A stretch of 64,000 bases of DNA from Mercurialis annua (lineage: Eukaryota; Streptophyta; Magnoliopsida; Malpighiales; Euphorbiaceae). Below are positions 1 through 12,974 of the stretch, piece after piece (position 1 is the stretch's first letter; the number at the start of each line of letters is the position of its first letter). Both the position numbers and the translations under genes were made by a program. The notes beneath the pieces are model-generated. The model was not told where the DNA came from. It saw only the letters and a program-made list of their open reading frames with translations, and did no database searches. The DNA lies in the NCBI RefSeq assembly GCF_937616625.2, contig NC_065571.1:52561651-52625650 (forward strand), written 5' to 3'.

Positions 1-580
1 ATATATTTCACGTTTGGCATGTGGTCTAAATAAGCTCCTAATATATTAAAAAAAATAGACTATATGTCAAAAAAGAAAAGAGGAACCTTTTTTTAAGTGA
101 AAATAATTCTAATCTGAAAAAATGGATACAATTAAAACTGAAAATTAGAAAACGAGATATAATTGATGATTTTAAAAATTGAAATCTAAAAAAAAGTAAA
201 AAATGTAAAGTATTTTTTATGATTATATTTAAATATAGATTTTGTTATCTAAACTCATATGATTTACAAATGTAAGAGATCAAAGTAAAGTTAAAACAAG
301 TACAAATTTATAACAAAGCATTTTATTGAAGGAACCAATGAAAACTCTTAAAATATATAAACATATGCGAGGAACACGGATGATTTTCCGGTCAAAACAC
401 CGAAAATCATCTCATTCCACCCTCAAGATCAAAACAACGTGAACAATTTTTAGAGATAAATGATAGCCTTTTTAATTGATTATTTGTTGTTATTCTTCAA
501 CTTCCATTTAGTCTGTTGTTTGTGATGTATTTATCTGCATGGCTTCTTATCATCGTAATATAGCTCAATTGAACTAAAAA

Positions 581-628
581 AGGCATCATTCAAGAAAAGC
601 ATATAGGCATCATTCAAGAAAAGCATAT
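581..628. repeat. 24-bp tandem direct repeat, two units
   Basis: Two adjacent copies of a 24-bp unit (core GGCATCATTCAAGAAAAGC) lie at 581-604 and 605-628. They differ by at most a base or two. No gene is nearby, and this looks like a local slippage duplication. Confidence 0.75.
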
Positions 629-1008
629 TGAAATTTAATAACTTTATATATGTAAAACAAAGTCGTGTTGGGTTAGTTTTTTTTCCATTCTTACTATGTC
701 ACTTATTCATGTCAAATCTTCGAATTTATAAGATTATAGACAAACCAGGAAGATCTCATTACTATTGTGAACTCAATACTCATAGGGTAAGTACAAACCT
801 GTAATAAAAAAAGGTCTTGCACTTTTTGTTGTATGATCAACTATTCAATTTTACCTTTTTTTATTATTCTCTTCACCTAATGATATTTTAATTTTCCTCT
901 TTGGTGTAAAAACAGTAAGATAAGCATCTATCTTTTTGAAAATGAGAAATAATTATCCATGCATCTTACATTTATGGAAAGGATGAAAAACTATAGGCAC
1001 TATCGAGT

Positions 1009-1174
1009 CACGTCATCTATAAACTAAGTCAGTCACATTATAACATATTATTAAAATGATGACATTATTGCCATTTTGTTTGTTATTTTTATACACTTTT
1101 TAATAGTAATTTTATGATAATGCCATTATTTTAATGACATGTTATAATGTGATTGACTTGTCTATAGATGACGT
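1009..1174. mobile_element. Small inverted-repeat element (MITE-like)
   Basis: The left arm beginning CACGTCATCTATAAAC and the right arm ending TAGATGACGTGG are reverse complements over about 55 bp with a few mismatches. They flank a short AT-rich loop. The form is that of a non-autonomous DNA transposon or foldback. I could not define a clean target-site duplication, so the superfamily is left open. The rest of 1-2755 is AT-rich DNA in which I see no gene; a small hairpin lies at about 377-410. Confidence 0.55.
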
Positions 1175-2764
1175 GGTAAACTAAATCTATGTAATAATTT
1201 CTCATTATACTGCTAAGTTCAAGCTTGTCTCGATCCTAAAAACTTCGAAGATCAATTCAAATTTAATCTATTTTATTTTAGAAGCTCAAGTTTAAACTCT
1301 GTAGAATAATATTCGAACTTGACTTGACTCGATTATCAATATAAATATTTAAAATCAAATTTTAATATAATTTAAAAGGTAAAATAATAAATCAATTAAA
1401 GTTTGATTAGACTTGCGAGCTTATCGGGTTGAGTATTTTAATGCTCAAATTTAATTTAATAATTAATTCGGATTGTTTGAACTCAAACTCGAGTTGGTAG
1501 TAAATTAGTCAATTTCAAATATATTTCTAAAATGAAACTCAATCAAATTGGGGGCACTCTAAATTTTGTTTGTGCACTTTAATTTCTTCTTCAAAGACAT
1601 GTGCTTTTGCCCCCAATAAATCAAAAACCAAATAAAGCAATAGCGTGGGGTGGGGTGGATTTAGTTCAAATGTCTTATCCTTACTTAATCCATTGCCTAA
1701 ACCCACTCACGATTTTGGGAGCAAAACATTTCATAACAAATTGAATTAATTATTAAAAAAACTCCTAAATATTTTAATTTTTTTTAATATTTGATTAAAT
1801 TCACTAACGTTCCCTTTTTAATGTGTTTGTTAAACAAAGGATCAAATTATTAAAATATTGTTTCAAAAAACTTCAAAAAATTAAACTAATTTTAAAAAAT
1901 AATATATAATAATTTATTAATAATAATTATTTTATTTTAATTCAAAATTAGCATATTTTTTTAAAATAATTTTGATCTTGTGTTTTTGTCTTTTTTATTT
2001 ATTAAACACTATTAAAGATGCAGAATTTATTTTAAATATTATTGAAATATTAGGATTCATACTGTAATAAAACTTACTATACATTTATAATTACTTATAT
2101 GAAAGATTTGAGTGTTTTTAGTAATTTTCCTTCTTTTAAACATTATAGGAGAGGAAAATAATTGGACCTTTCAACTCGAAATCAAGCATTCACTATTTCT
2201 TTTAATACAGGCAACCAGATTTTGATTGTTGGACTAAAATTGTCAGTTTGTAAGCTCAAAAAATTCGCTTTTTAAATAAGTGAATTATTTTCTTAAACAA
2301 AAAAATAAAGAATGTCAGGCAGACAAAGAGGATTGGTTGTACCAAATTTGTGGATATGTCTAACCAAAAATTAGAATTTACACAAAAGCTTACATTTCAA
2401 AGTTTTGAATGATGTTTATTGGGGTGAATTAACACCCAAATGAAAGCTAGGGACCGACAAGACATTATTATATGAATAATAATATTTATTCTGAATTTAG
2501 ATTAAAGTTATTATAATATTTTTATAATTTTAAAAATGTATTTCATCCATCATATTTTAAATTTAATTTTGAAATTTAGAAAGAAAAATAACTTTAACTT
2601 TAACTCAAAATATTACTTCTTTCATTCCAAATTAATATACATTATTTTTAAATTTTTTATTATTTAAATGATCAGTAGTCATTAATTACATTTTTATGTA
2701 TTTAAAAGAAAACAAAAGTATTAAAAAATAAAAAATAAGAAATAAGAAATACTAATACATTAAA

Positions 2765-3035
2765 AGGAAAAGGGTCATTTATACCCTTCAGTTTATCTTC
2801 GGGATCAATTAAGCCCTCAACGTTTGAAAAGGTTCAAATATGCCTCCAAAATCTTAAAAAGTGGACAACTAGACCCTCCGATTTTGACAAATAGGGTCTC
2901 AACATCTCGTTCGTTAGAATTGGGGTCTAGTTGTTCACTTTTTAAGACGTTAGGGGCAAATAGCTTAACTTTTATGAACGTTGAGTGCTTATCTGATCCT
3001 GAACTCAAATTAAGGGTATAAATGACCGTTTTTCT
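2765..3035. mobile_element. MULE-type MITE, 9-bp TSD TACATTAAA
   Basis: The ends are inverted repeats of roughly 100 bp, with shared core GGTCATTTATACCCTT at each end. The 9-bp direct repeat TACATTAAA flanks it at 2756-2764 and 3036-3044. A 9-bp duplication with long terminal inverted repeats is the signature of Mutator-like elements. The element is 271 bp, has no transposase, and short overlapping open frames on both strands are products of the inverted repeat. Confidence 0.8.
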
Positions 3036-3044
3036 TACATTAAA

Positions 3045-4793
3045 TAAGAATAAGTGTGTTATCTTTTTACTATTTATATTTATTTTAAAAGACTATCAGT
3101 TGAAAATGGAGGGAATAATAGTTATCGTTTAATTAATATTTTATTTATATCGGAGTGACAGATACATCATAATTTAACCAGATAGTCTTACTTTTGATTA
3201 TATCCCACCACCCATTGTAATGGAAGATAGACCAACATTGAACTTTCTCTATGGTGATGAAAAAAGGATAGTTACTATTGAGTAATGTCTTAATCTTTGT
3301 TTTGAATTATTAAGAAAGCTACTCTCCTTTTCTATCAAGTAGTTATCCTAACATGAAAAGTAGTTTCATAGCATGTGATTTATGGATATTGCACCATTAG
3401 ACCAAAACAATTTGCTTGATCATTAGAAGAACTCTTGAGGTGGAAATGCCGATACCTTCTCATAATTAATTATGACATCTCTATTTAATTATGTCTATAT
3501 ATGTCAACCATGCTTGTAGTTTTCGGGTCAAATTGCCAAATTATAATCATACCAACACAATCCTCTTTACTCCAACTTGCATCAGGTTCTAACAAATTTT
3601 CAGAAAAAGTGTATTAATTTATAGATCACTACATCTACATGTAAATGCATATTATGCAACAACAAAACTTATTTAGTTAATCGAAAATGAGAGTACAACA
3701 AGTCCTTTATACTAACAAACTATTACAACTTATAATTAGTAACTAACTAATTTGACATGTACTAATAAGCTATAACTCAAATATTATAAGCGTTGGGCAG
3801 TAAACTGCTAGATCGTGGATTCAAATTTTCCCACAAATGCTCCCCTCTGCTCAATTATTAAAAGAAAAAAAAAACTAATTTGACATGTCAGCAATCGATA
3901 GCTACTCCATTAACTTGTTGCACTAATGAAACAAAAAAATATTGTCACTTTGACAAGTTAATGATTCTGCTATAACCAAAAGCAATCCTGCACTAATCAA
4001 AAACTAGAGAAATATATCAGTAATAATCTCCCACAAAGTGGAGCTTATAAATTTTATGTTTTATTTGGAAAGAAAGGCATGAAACAATGTAGAAGAAAGT
4101 GGTTAATTCTGTAAGGAAGTCGACTATCAGATTATCATAAATAACAGACAAAATACGAATAACATTAGATTGAATTTTTTGATGTACCGCACGGTAATTA
4201 ATTTCGATATGCTTAATATGTTCAAGGAAGATTTGATATTGTGCAGTGTGTAATATTGCATTGTCACATAATTAAGAAATGACAGATTTATGAAGCATAA
4301 CTTGGAAATTTGAAAAAATACAATAGCTATTGAAGTTCATAAATAATGGCAGCAAAAGCACGACATTATGTTTGAGTGGAGTTGCGAGAGATGGTTGTTT
4401 GCCTTTGAATTTCTATAAAATATGAGAGAAGCCAAGGAGTACACAGACATATAGTTAGAATTATTGATTGATTAATACTATGAAAGTATTGATTATAAAT
4501 GGATTAAAATGCAAAATTTCAAATTCATATAAAATGAGTTTTGGTCAAACTATGACCGTAATACTATAACTAGATATTAAGGTGGTTGAAAGTTGAAAGT
4601 TGATAGTTGAAATTTTACATTTATAAACTTTTTGTAGTTTTGTTATTTTAGCAATGTAAGATTCAATTAATATTTTTTCTCATGTGCCTGAAATTTTAAT
4701 AGTAATTGACCTGAGGCTATTTATATTTGTTCAATTAATATTTGTTTTCAAACTATTCCTTACCATGAATCAAAGATAGCCAGGATCAATTAC
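3045..4793. other. AT-rich intergenic DNA with one possible SINE relic
   Basis: No coding region is seen. At about 3785-3870 a stretch resembling a tRNA B-box region (GTGGATTCAAATTTTCC) is followed about 40 bp later by an A-rich tail, which could be a decayed SINE. The A-box is not convincing, so this is only a suggestion. Confidence 0.4.
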
Positions 4794-4796
4794 TAT

Positions 4797-6792
4797 CACT
4801 ACAACAAAAATGGTTTATTGTGACATCGAAAAAATGTTACTTAATATTAAAAAAACGTCATCTAAAGTTTATACCAACATTTTTCACAAATGTCATTTAT
4901 GTGTTACATTTGCCGGTATTGTTATGTGTTTAAGTGACATTTAAACTAAATGTTTGTAGCCATTTTTAGTAACATTTAAATGTATTTATTGTGACATATA
5001 TTAAACATTATTATAGCACATAATGTAATAATATTTATAAAGTGTTACAATAACTACTTAATATTTTTCTAATAATTAGGTTATGAGAAAATATTATGCC
5101 AAAATATTTAATTATCATTATTTTTTCATATATTATAATATTTATCATGATTTACACAATTCAATCATGAATATTAAATAAAACACATAAGTTAAAAGAA
5201 TAAATATATTTTTGAAAAATAGTAACAATTTTTTATTCATTGATGTTTAAATCCTTTACACAAACTGATAAAAACAGGAAACACAAAAAATTAAGTAATA
5301 CAACAAACATATACAATTTCCTTTTCTCTAAATTCATATTACACCCTTGTAAGTTGTAGTAGTAAGATAAAAGATATGTCTTTTCCAACAACAAGCTCGG
5401 GAGAAAACAAATATCCGGAATTTGATTTATCCACCTTCTTGCAAGACTGCTATGGGGTGTCAAGGTTCTGCACTAGCACAATACGGCAAACAATTAAAAT
5501 GTGAAGAAGAAAAATTATCATCTGGCAAATACAAAATTAAGACATATACAACAATTGATCTGAATCAGAAGATCATCACAATTGAGAAACCCACAATTGA
5601 GAAACAATTACTATCAAAAATTAAAAAGAAAAATCAATTTGAACTCACCTAGAAAGAATCAGTAGAACTAATGAGAATAGGTATTCTACAATACACACTT
5701 ACATTAAAATTTGGTTTAGTAATCCAATAAATATATATAGTAATGAGAATAAGTACACTAAATGTCTACCTTTGTATCTGTGAGCGAGTGTTAAGATCAT
5801 AACAATTTTAGACTCTGATTTTCTTGATGCACGCAAACTGCTTGATAAAATTAATTCTTCAATTATAGCTTCTTCCTTCTGCAACAACTATAACAACTTG
5901 GTCATCAACACCCTCATCTTCACCTCCACATCAATAATAAAAGTCTCATTCTTTTTAATTTTGCATTGTAAATGAAAATTTTATTTTAAACTCAGAGAAA
6001 GTTCCCAACTCTGAAAGGATATGAAAAATTAAGCAACCAAACTTCACTCAAAATTATGAGGGCCTAACCATTTTAGTAGTCATTAATTTCCAAATGAGAA
6101 TTTGGATTGCTGACCAACTGGCTTATTTTCAGTTCTCTTTCAAATGCATCTTCTCCTCAAAGGCTTAGAAGAGGCCGATAATGTTTCTGCCACATAGGAA
6201 GAAAAGCAAGAGCAACAACTTTATTTGCCAAGAGAGATTTAGCAACCATTAAAACCTAAACATTAAACCAAATCAAAATTTGAAGGATCTAAACAAAAAA
6301 AAAGTGACAACTGACTTACAATAAAACTTGAAACTTCGAAGAAAAGAAGAAGAAGATCCGGTAATGAATGCTCGATATGTTAAAAAAAAATACAAATATA
6401 TAAAAACCTGATTTGAACTCTCGGACGACGGTGTTGAAAGAGCAGTGCGGAAGCGTTAGAGGAATAGTGTGCCATCGGCGGCAACCAGGGAGAAAGGGGA
6501 AGAACGTGGGAAGTTATTCCCAGCACGTTGTTTATCAGTTTAACTAATTCTTCTATGCTGTAGTTAATAATGATTTGTTGATATTGTTTATAGAGATAAA
6601 AGTTGTTAGATGAAAATTTAAAATTAGAAAGTGATAATTTTTTTATTTTAACAATTAAAATAGAATAAGAATAAATATATATTTATAATGTCATTTATCA
6701 AATGTTATTTTATCATTGTTTTATTATTTAAAATGACTTTTGCTAGAAATGTTATTATAAATATGTTACTAAAGATTGTTTTTGTTGTAGTG
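4797..6792. mobile_element. Non-autonomous CACTA (En/Spm-type) transposon, TSD TAT
   Basis: The element begins CACTACAACAAAAA and ends with its exact inverse TTTTTGTTGTAGTG. The 3-bp direct repeat TAT flanks it at 4794-4796 and 6793-6795, as expected for CACTA transposons. Subterminal regions carry repeated short motifs of the TGTGACAT/TGTTAC kind. No transposase frame is present in the 1,996 bp. The interior (about 5222-6530) is less AT-rich and reads like host exons on the minus strand. One example is an ATG at 6475 in a good context, followed by an open stretch to a possible splice donor at 6407. This suggests captured gene sequence, but I cannot name the source. Confidence 0.85.
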
Positions 6793-6795
6793 TAT

Positions 6796-8205
6796 TATCT
6801 CATAATTTTGGTCCAAAATATTATTTTTCTTTAAAATATAAAAAATTATCATTTTATATATTTTTTAATATTTTTAACATAAAACACTTTATAGGGGATT
6901 TTAGTTATTTAAAATATTAAAATAAAGAAAAAATAATAATTTTTTTAAATTGAAATAATTCAGAGTTAAATTCATGAGATAACAATATTAAATCCTACGA
7001 ATAATTTTCAAACAAAAAAATCATTATAATTTGTAATTAATTGATGTGAGGCCATACTTTCAATTGGTTAGCCCAAACTAAATGGAAATAATTGATATTA
7101 CTCCAAATGAAAAATATTGGCATAAATCTATTTCGCCGTGTAAAATTATAAATCAACCATTTATCGGATGACAGATGATAATAATAAATATAAAAATCAA
7201 TTCATCAAAATTTCATTATATTTAGCTAAATTTTTGCACTTAATAGTGGCGAAGCCACATAATGCAATAGGTGGTCAATTGACCATTTTTAAAAAAAAAA
7301 TTGTACCAACATTTTATATGAATTAATGCTAATCATATAATTACACTTAAATTGACCACTTTAATTTTTTACTTTATGTTAAACTATAAAATTTGACCTC
7401 CTTAAAAATATTTTCTAGCATCGCCTCTGCTTAATATGACATGTATTATTTAGTTATCACATTTATTATTATCATGTGTCATACTCATAATTCTATATGA
7501 AAAATTTAGGCTCATGTAAGAATTTTTCCTTCGAGTAACTACATTCATTTATTGTCCAATTTCACATAGTTCATTGTTAGGCATTATTTAGTTTAAAAAA
7601 TTATCATGTTGCAGATAAAAATAAATTGAATTTGAATTATGTAAAGTTAATATGTTGTAATCATAGAAAATTAATTTCAAGATAACCATCCCATAATTTT
7701 TTTAAGAGAACTATTACAAATTGGTTAATTACATTAAAAGGGCAAAACCAAATTAAAGAAACCAATTTATAATCTACATCAAAATATTAAATTTGATCGT
7801 TATTTGTCATAGACTAATATTTCCTAAACTGGTTTTTATATCATGAGAATGAGAGGGGCAGAAATGAAAACTAACTAAAATAGCAAAATGCTTGCATTTG
7901 ATTAGAGTCCATATTAGATTAAATTGCTCATGTTGATAGATACATTTAATTAACAGGAATCTTAATTTATTACTTACACCAACTAGTTTTCTTTTATCTT
8001 AGTCTCGGTCTGGTTCAAATTTAGGAAATAAAAATGAGATTTAAAATGAGAAAGAGAAAAATAATTAAGAGTATCATTAATTTATTTTTTTTGGTTGATC
8101 AAAACATGAAAATTAAATAAAAATTAAATTAATTCCCCTGGTAGATAATGAAAAAGATTATTTTTCGTAGTTATTAATCTCATTTTCATTCTAATATAAT
8201 TTGAG
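6796..8205. other. AT-rich intergenic DNA, no gene seen
   Basis: No supported coding region is found. A stretch at about 7244-7434 has weakly matching ends (GTGGCGAAGCCAC and the inverse-like GCATCGCCTCTGC) and could be an old transposon remnant. No target-site duplication was found. Confidence 0.4.
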
Positions 8206-8214
8206 TAATTTATA

Positions 8215-8511
8215 GGCTTAATTGCACAAAAAATCACCAACTTTCGCGTATTTTTGTTATTTAACATAATCTTTTTTTCTTGGCATAAAAAATCATCAAC
8301 TTTCATTTTTTGGCATATTCTTCCACATAACCGCTTATTTTGAAAAATTAAGCGCAAAACGGCGCCGTTTTACATTCAAAACGGCGCCGTTTCACATCTC
8401 GTGGACAAATATCCAAAAAATGAAAGTTGGTGATTTTTTATGTCAAGAAAAAAAGATTATGTTAAATACCAAAAACACGCGAAAGTTGGTGATTTTTTAT
8501 GCAATTACGCC
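8215..8511. mobile_element. MULE-type MITE with 9-bp TSD and central GC palindromes
   Basis: Terminal inverted repeats of about 100 bp begin GGCTTAATTGCA and GGCGTAATTGCA on opposite strands. The 9-bp repeat TAATTTATA flanks the 297-bp element at 8206-8214 and 8512-8520. At the centre, AAAACGGCGCCGTTTT (a perfect 16-bp palindrome) occurs, followed by a second near-identical copy. This is unusual GC in an AT-rich element. No transposase is encoded. Confidence 0.85.
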
Positions 8512-8520
8512 TAATTTATA

Positions 8521-9728
8521 TTCTTATTTTCATGTAATTTTTTCAGCCAAATTCAAATAATGATAATTATTTTGATTTTTATTTCTATCTTTCCGACAAT
8601 CAATTTCTTTTAACCGCTAATTACATACTACATCTTTTTTTCCTATTTTTTTTCCTTATGTTGCTTATAATTTTATCAAATTAAAAAATTGAATTTTAAG
8701 TTTCTTTAATTAATGGACCTTTATTTTACATATCAACATCAAATATTAACTACTATTAACTTTTTTCGGTCAGATAATTAACTCAGTAGCATTCATAATG
8801 ATCTACCCGATAATAGCCACACAATTTAAATACTACTAATATCAGTTACCATTAATGAACAATTAAACTATAGAATTATTGAATTATCAGCTTCATAGTG
8901 CAAAAAGTTAGATTCCAATTTCCAAACCAGAACATAAAAACAATACAATGCCATATATACATGGATTTTGTCCATATAATGTATTTAAAGATCAACGGCT
9001 ATCCTTCTGAATCAATTTATTTTACTTCCAAGTCATATCCAACTACTGATTCGCGACTTTAAACTATAAATAAAAATAAACTCAAAAACTATACAGCGCG
9101 AAAATATAAGCATTGAAACGGAAAAGTTTTAAATGATATTGGCGACAGATCATTTTTGTCACTGAATACGTCGTTAGTATATCCTAAAATTGTCACCGAT
9201 ACCAATTTTCAACATTAATTTGTCTCTAATCTATGCATAATATTATAAATTAGTGACGGTTTGACCGATTGCTAATATACTAATTTTTAGCAGTGATAGC
9301 CAAACTTAAAAAAAATCATACAATATTGTTAGAGATTGAAAGTATTATGTATTAGGTCTAAAATCTATATGGCTACGCCTATTGTCACGAAAACAGAAAG
9401 CCGATATAAAACTATTGAAACGAAACAAATATAAAATGATAAATGATAAACAATATTTTTGTTTAGAAGTATGTTATAAATATAAATTTTTCAAAGTGTA
9501 TTTCCAAAAATAAAAATATAACTGGGACTAATTTCCGTGCAAATATATTCAAAATGTACACAATGTATTGCCAAAAGGCTCAAGAGGGCCACAAAAAAAA
9601 GTGCTGCTATAAATGGTGGGCTAGCTATTACTTGTAGACATTTGAGCACCACTTTTGCGTCAAATCTCAATAAAATAGACAACCGAACAAACCAAAAATA
9701 TGTTCTCTCTAATTCTGTAAATTTTCAC
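8521..9728. other. Intergenic DNA upstream of the pectinesterase
   Basis: No gene is supported. Short open frames on both strands around 9491-9737 overlap each other and have no recognisable content. The last few hundred bases are presumably the promoter of the gene starting at 9792. Confidence 0.45.
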
Positions 9729-9736
9729 TATAAATA
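9729..9736 (+). promoter_or_regulatory. Probable TATA box of the pectinesterase gene
   Basis: TATAAATA lies 56 bp upstream of the chosen start codon. This is a normal distance for a plant core promoter with a short leader. It is inferred from sequence only. Confidence 0.45.
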
Positions 9737-9791
9737 ATAACCCCTTCATCTTCAACTTTGATCATGTGAGTCCTTATCTTTAGCTTAAAAT

Positions 9792-12700
9792 ATGTTAAAT
9801 TTGATGATTTTTTGGCTGCTAGGATCTTCCATAGCAGTTGCCGCCATTGATGAAAAATTGCATGTAATTCAAAAGGAATGCAGTTTTACTAGATATCCTA
9901 GCCTTTGTGTTCAAACATTGATGGAATTTAAAAATAATCATCTACATATTGTTTCTGCTCTTGTTAATAAAACTATTTTAGAGACCCAATTGCACAATTC
10001 TTACTTCAAATCATTGATCACCGCTCAATTTGAAATTCAAGAAGCTCAACATCTTCAGTCCATCACAGGTGATATTTTTTTCCTATCTATGTGTAATTTT
10101 TGTTATGCTTAAAAAATTATATAAAGGAAATTATGATTATTTTATACTTCCCTTTTGACTTCCTATAACACGATACATGCCGTAGAATAGTAGGAAAAAA
10201 AAAAGTCACCAAGTAAACTCCGTCTATGTATATAGGCGGAACTAGGTGGTAGAACGGCGATCGCTTATTCAATCGACATCTTTGAATTCCTCCGATATCA
10301 TTTTTTTTCTTTAATTTTATTGTTTTGTCTAATTTTTAAGTTATGCGTCATTTTTCTTCATCGCCTTTTTTTTTATTATGATCATTATACAGTTGAATTT
10401 TTAACTTTCAACAACATGATATGTATCGACTATCGATATAAACGAAAATTCGTTTAGTCCATTTCACCTATAAATAGGAGTGGAATCAAAGGGAAGAACG
10501 ATAGTATTGTCAGAATGATTAAACTTTTTCAAATACTCAACTCTTCGATTATCATCAATTGTCGGGATCTTTTGTGATGTGTTTTTTTTTAATTTGTCAC
10601 TATATCTCCTTTATTTTTCATTTAGTTTTTTTTATCGAATATTTTTCATTTAGTCATTAGACGTTTTTCTCACTAATTATAGACCAAAGATGAAAAGATA
10701 ATCTCTTATAAAAAAATTCTGTGGTGAATAATAAATTGCTACAAATATTGGTTTGTTTGTATGTTGTCTTCGTTAATTTTTTAATTTTTCAACTAATTCC
10801 CTCTTTTTAAACTGTCCAAGTAGATTATTGCGACGAGCTTATGAAGATGTCACTAAAACTCCTAGACAAGTCACTAATGGCACTAAATCATCAATCACGA
10901 CGAATTAACAAAAACGACATCCAAACATGGCTAAGCGCTGTCGTAACCTACCAACAAGCCTGCAAAGAGTCCGTTAACACCTCAGGTCAACCCGCCGGCG
11001 ACTTTGCATCTCAAATATCCCGCAAAATGGATTATCTTTCCGAGTTAGTCAGCAACCCATTATCCCTCGTCAACAGAATTAGCGACGGCGACGAAAATAA
11101 AAAAATCAAATACAATACTAAATACAGACACCTAAATGAGGAATTAGAAGATTTTCCGAAGTGGGTATCGGCGAAGGATCGGAAATTGCTTCAGAGCAGT
11201 ACAATTAAGGCTAATGCGGTGGTCGCTAAAGATGGGACTGGAAATTATAGGACAGTTTCTGAAGCTATAAAAGCTGCTAGTGGCGGCCGTTTTGTAATTT
11301 ATGTGAAGGCGGGAGTTTATACAGAGAAAATTAGAAGCGGTAAAGATGGGATTACGTTGATCGGAGAGGGTAAATACTCGACTGTGATTGTTGGTGGTGA
11401 TAGTGTACGCGGTGGCTCGTCCATGCCTGACTCTGCTACTTTCAGTTTGTCTTCTTTATCTCTCTTTCTTAATTTAATTTACGAACAATTGTACTAGGGG
11501 TGTCTGAATTTTCTTAAATTTTCGGTTTGAGTTTCTGAACTTTAATTTCTTTAAAATAAGTATTTCAACTTTTAAAGAATATATACATTTAAGTATTTTT
11601 TATTGTTTTCCAGTAACCATTGTGCTAAAAAGGATATAAAGAACTCTATTTTACTTAAATTCCATGGCAATATTATCAACATAGTAATAGTAATTTGCAA
11701 ATGACATACTTTTCCTATTTGACATAAAAATAGTTAAAAAAAAATTTTACTTTATTTTGATATTCAGGCAAAAAAAGTGCAAAATACCAAGGCAAAATAA
11801 ATTAATATGCCGATTGGTAGCAGTATAATTTAAAAATATCTGGCTATATAAACGCCACAAATATTGATTTTTTTTGACAAATATAGTAATCGACTATTAA
11901 AATCTCAAATGTTAGTAGTTAGAAATTTAACGCCACCACATTACTAGTGGGGCTTCAAGTGTGTTCATTAAAAGATTAAATCTCTTAAGATGTGGGTATG
12001 CAGGTTCGAACCCAGGACCTTCATCTTAAGGGAGAAAGCCCCCACCACTAGATCACACCACCTAATTACAAATTGTGATTGATATGGCGATAAATGTTGC
12101 ACTTCATCACAAAAATATGTCTCGCGTGGTCGTTATAACGAGACATCATTGATTGAAAAAAAATATTAAAAAAATGTATCATTTTGATACGAATTGAAGC
12201 TTTATTACTATATTAAAATGTAGAGCAAAATTTTAGTATCACTTAGACTTTTAACCCACACTCTACCTGAAATATGCAGCAATCACAGGTAATGGATTCA
12301 TAGCTAAAGACATCGGATTTCAAAACACAGCAGGACCTCAAGGAGGACAAGCCCTAGCTCTCTACATAGCCTCCGACCGTTCAGTTCTCTACAAATGCAG
12401 TATCTCCGGCCACCAAGACACTCTATACGCACTCTCGCAACGCCAATTCTACCGAGAATGCGACATTTCCGGCACCGTAGACTTCATATTCGGCAACGCC
12501 GCCGCCGTTTTCCAGAACTGCAATTTACTCCTTCACCGCCCTTACAACAACGGAGCCTACAATGTAATTCTAGCAAATGGACGAACAGACCCCGGACAAA
12601 ACACAGGTTTCTCCGTTCAGAATTGCAGAATAACGGCCAGTTTCGATTTTTCTCCGGTCAAACGTAGCTATAATTCGTATTTAGGTAGGCCTTGGAAGCA

Positions 12701-12974
12701 GTATTCGAGATCGGTGATTATGGAGTCGTATATAGATGATGCTGTATCGTCGAGCGGGTGGATTGCATGGCCTGGTGCGACGTCGTATGATAAAACGCTT
12801 TATTTCGCCGAGTATGCAAATACTGGCCCCGGAGGCGGAACCTCCGGGAGGGTAAATTGGGAAGGACATCATGTTATTGGAGCTGATGTAGCGGTTGAAT
12901 TTACGGTTGGTCGTTTTATTTCAGGAACTTCTTGGCTGCCATCTACTGGTGTCACTTTTGTTTCTGGTTTATAG
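9792..12974 (+). CDS. Pectin methylesterase with N-terminal inhibitor pro-domain (type I)
   Basis: The product de-esterifies cell-wall homogalacturonan, giving pectate and methanol. Exons are 9792-10068, 10824-11444 and 12280-12974; phases agree (1,593 nt, 530 aa). Residues 1-18 look like a secretory signal. A PMEI-type helical pro-domain (four-Cys pattern, e.g. CSFTRYPSLC) follows to about residue 175. The processing motif RKLL is at 212-215, and the catalytic beta-helix starts near 222. Signature motifs are all present: GVYTE (256-260), Q323 in QALAL, HQDTL with D346, DFIFGN with D367, and LGRPW with R436. The fold and active site therefore appear intact. The last intron sits at the usual family position after SATF. 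Intron 2 holds a SINE. The start was chosen because it gives a signal peptide 56 bp after a TATA box. Subfamily number cannot be assigned. Confidence 0.9.
11930..12066 (-). mobile_element. tRNA-derived SINE in intron 2 of the pectinesterase
   Basis: Read on the minus strand, the stretch starts with an A-box-like TGATCTAGTGG. About 45 bp later it has a perfect B-box GGTTCGAACC, the layout of the internal RNA polymerase III promoter of tRNA-derived SINEs. The sequence does not fold as a full tRNA. Exact ends and target duplication were not resolved. Confidence 0.55.

Noticed and set aside
2817..3021. Overlapping 63- and 65-aa frames on opposite strands
   Set aside because: They lie within the MULE-type MITE and mirror its inverted repeat.
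7244..7434. Possible inverted-repeat transposon with GTGGCGAAGCCAC end
   Set aside because: End similarity is weak and no target-site duplication was found; kept only as a remark.
9491..9737. Opposed 63- and 66-aa frames upstream of the PME
   Set aside because: They overlap each other, have no recognisable content, and lie in the promoter region.
11990..12030. A tRNA gene suggested by GGTTCGAACCC
   Set aside because: Only the B-box is canonical. No acceptor stem or anticodon arm can be formed, so it was called a SINE.
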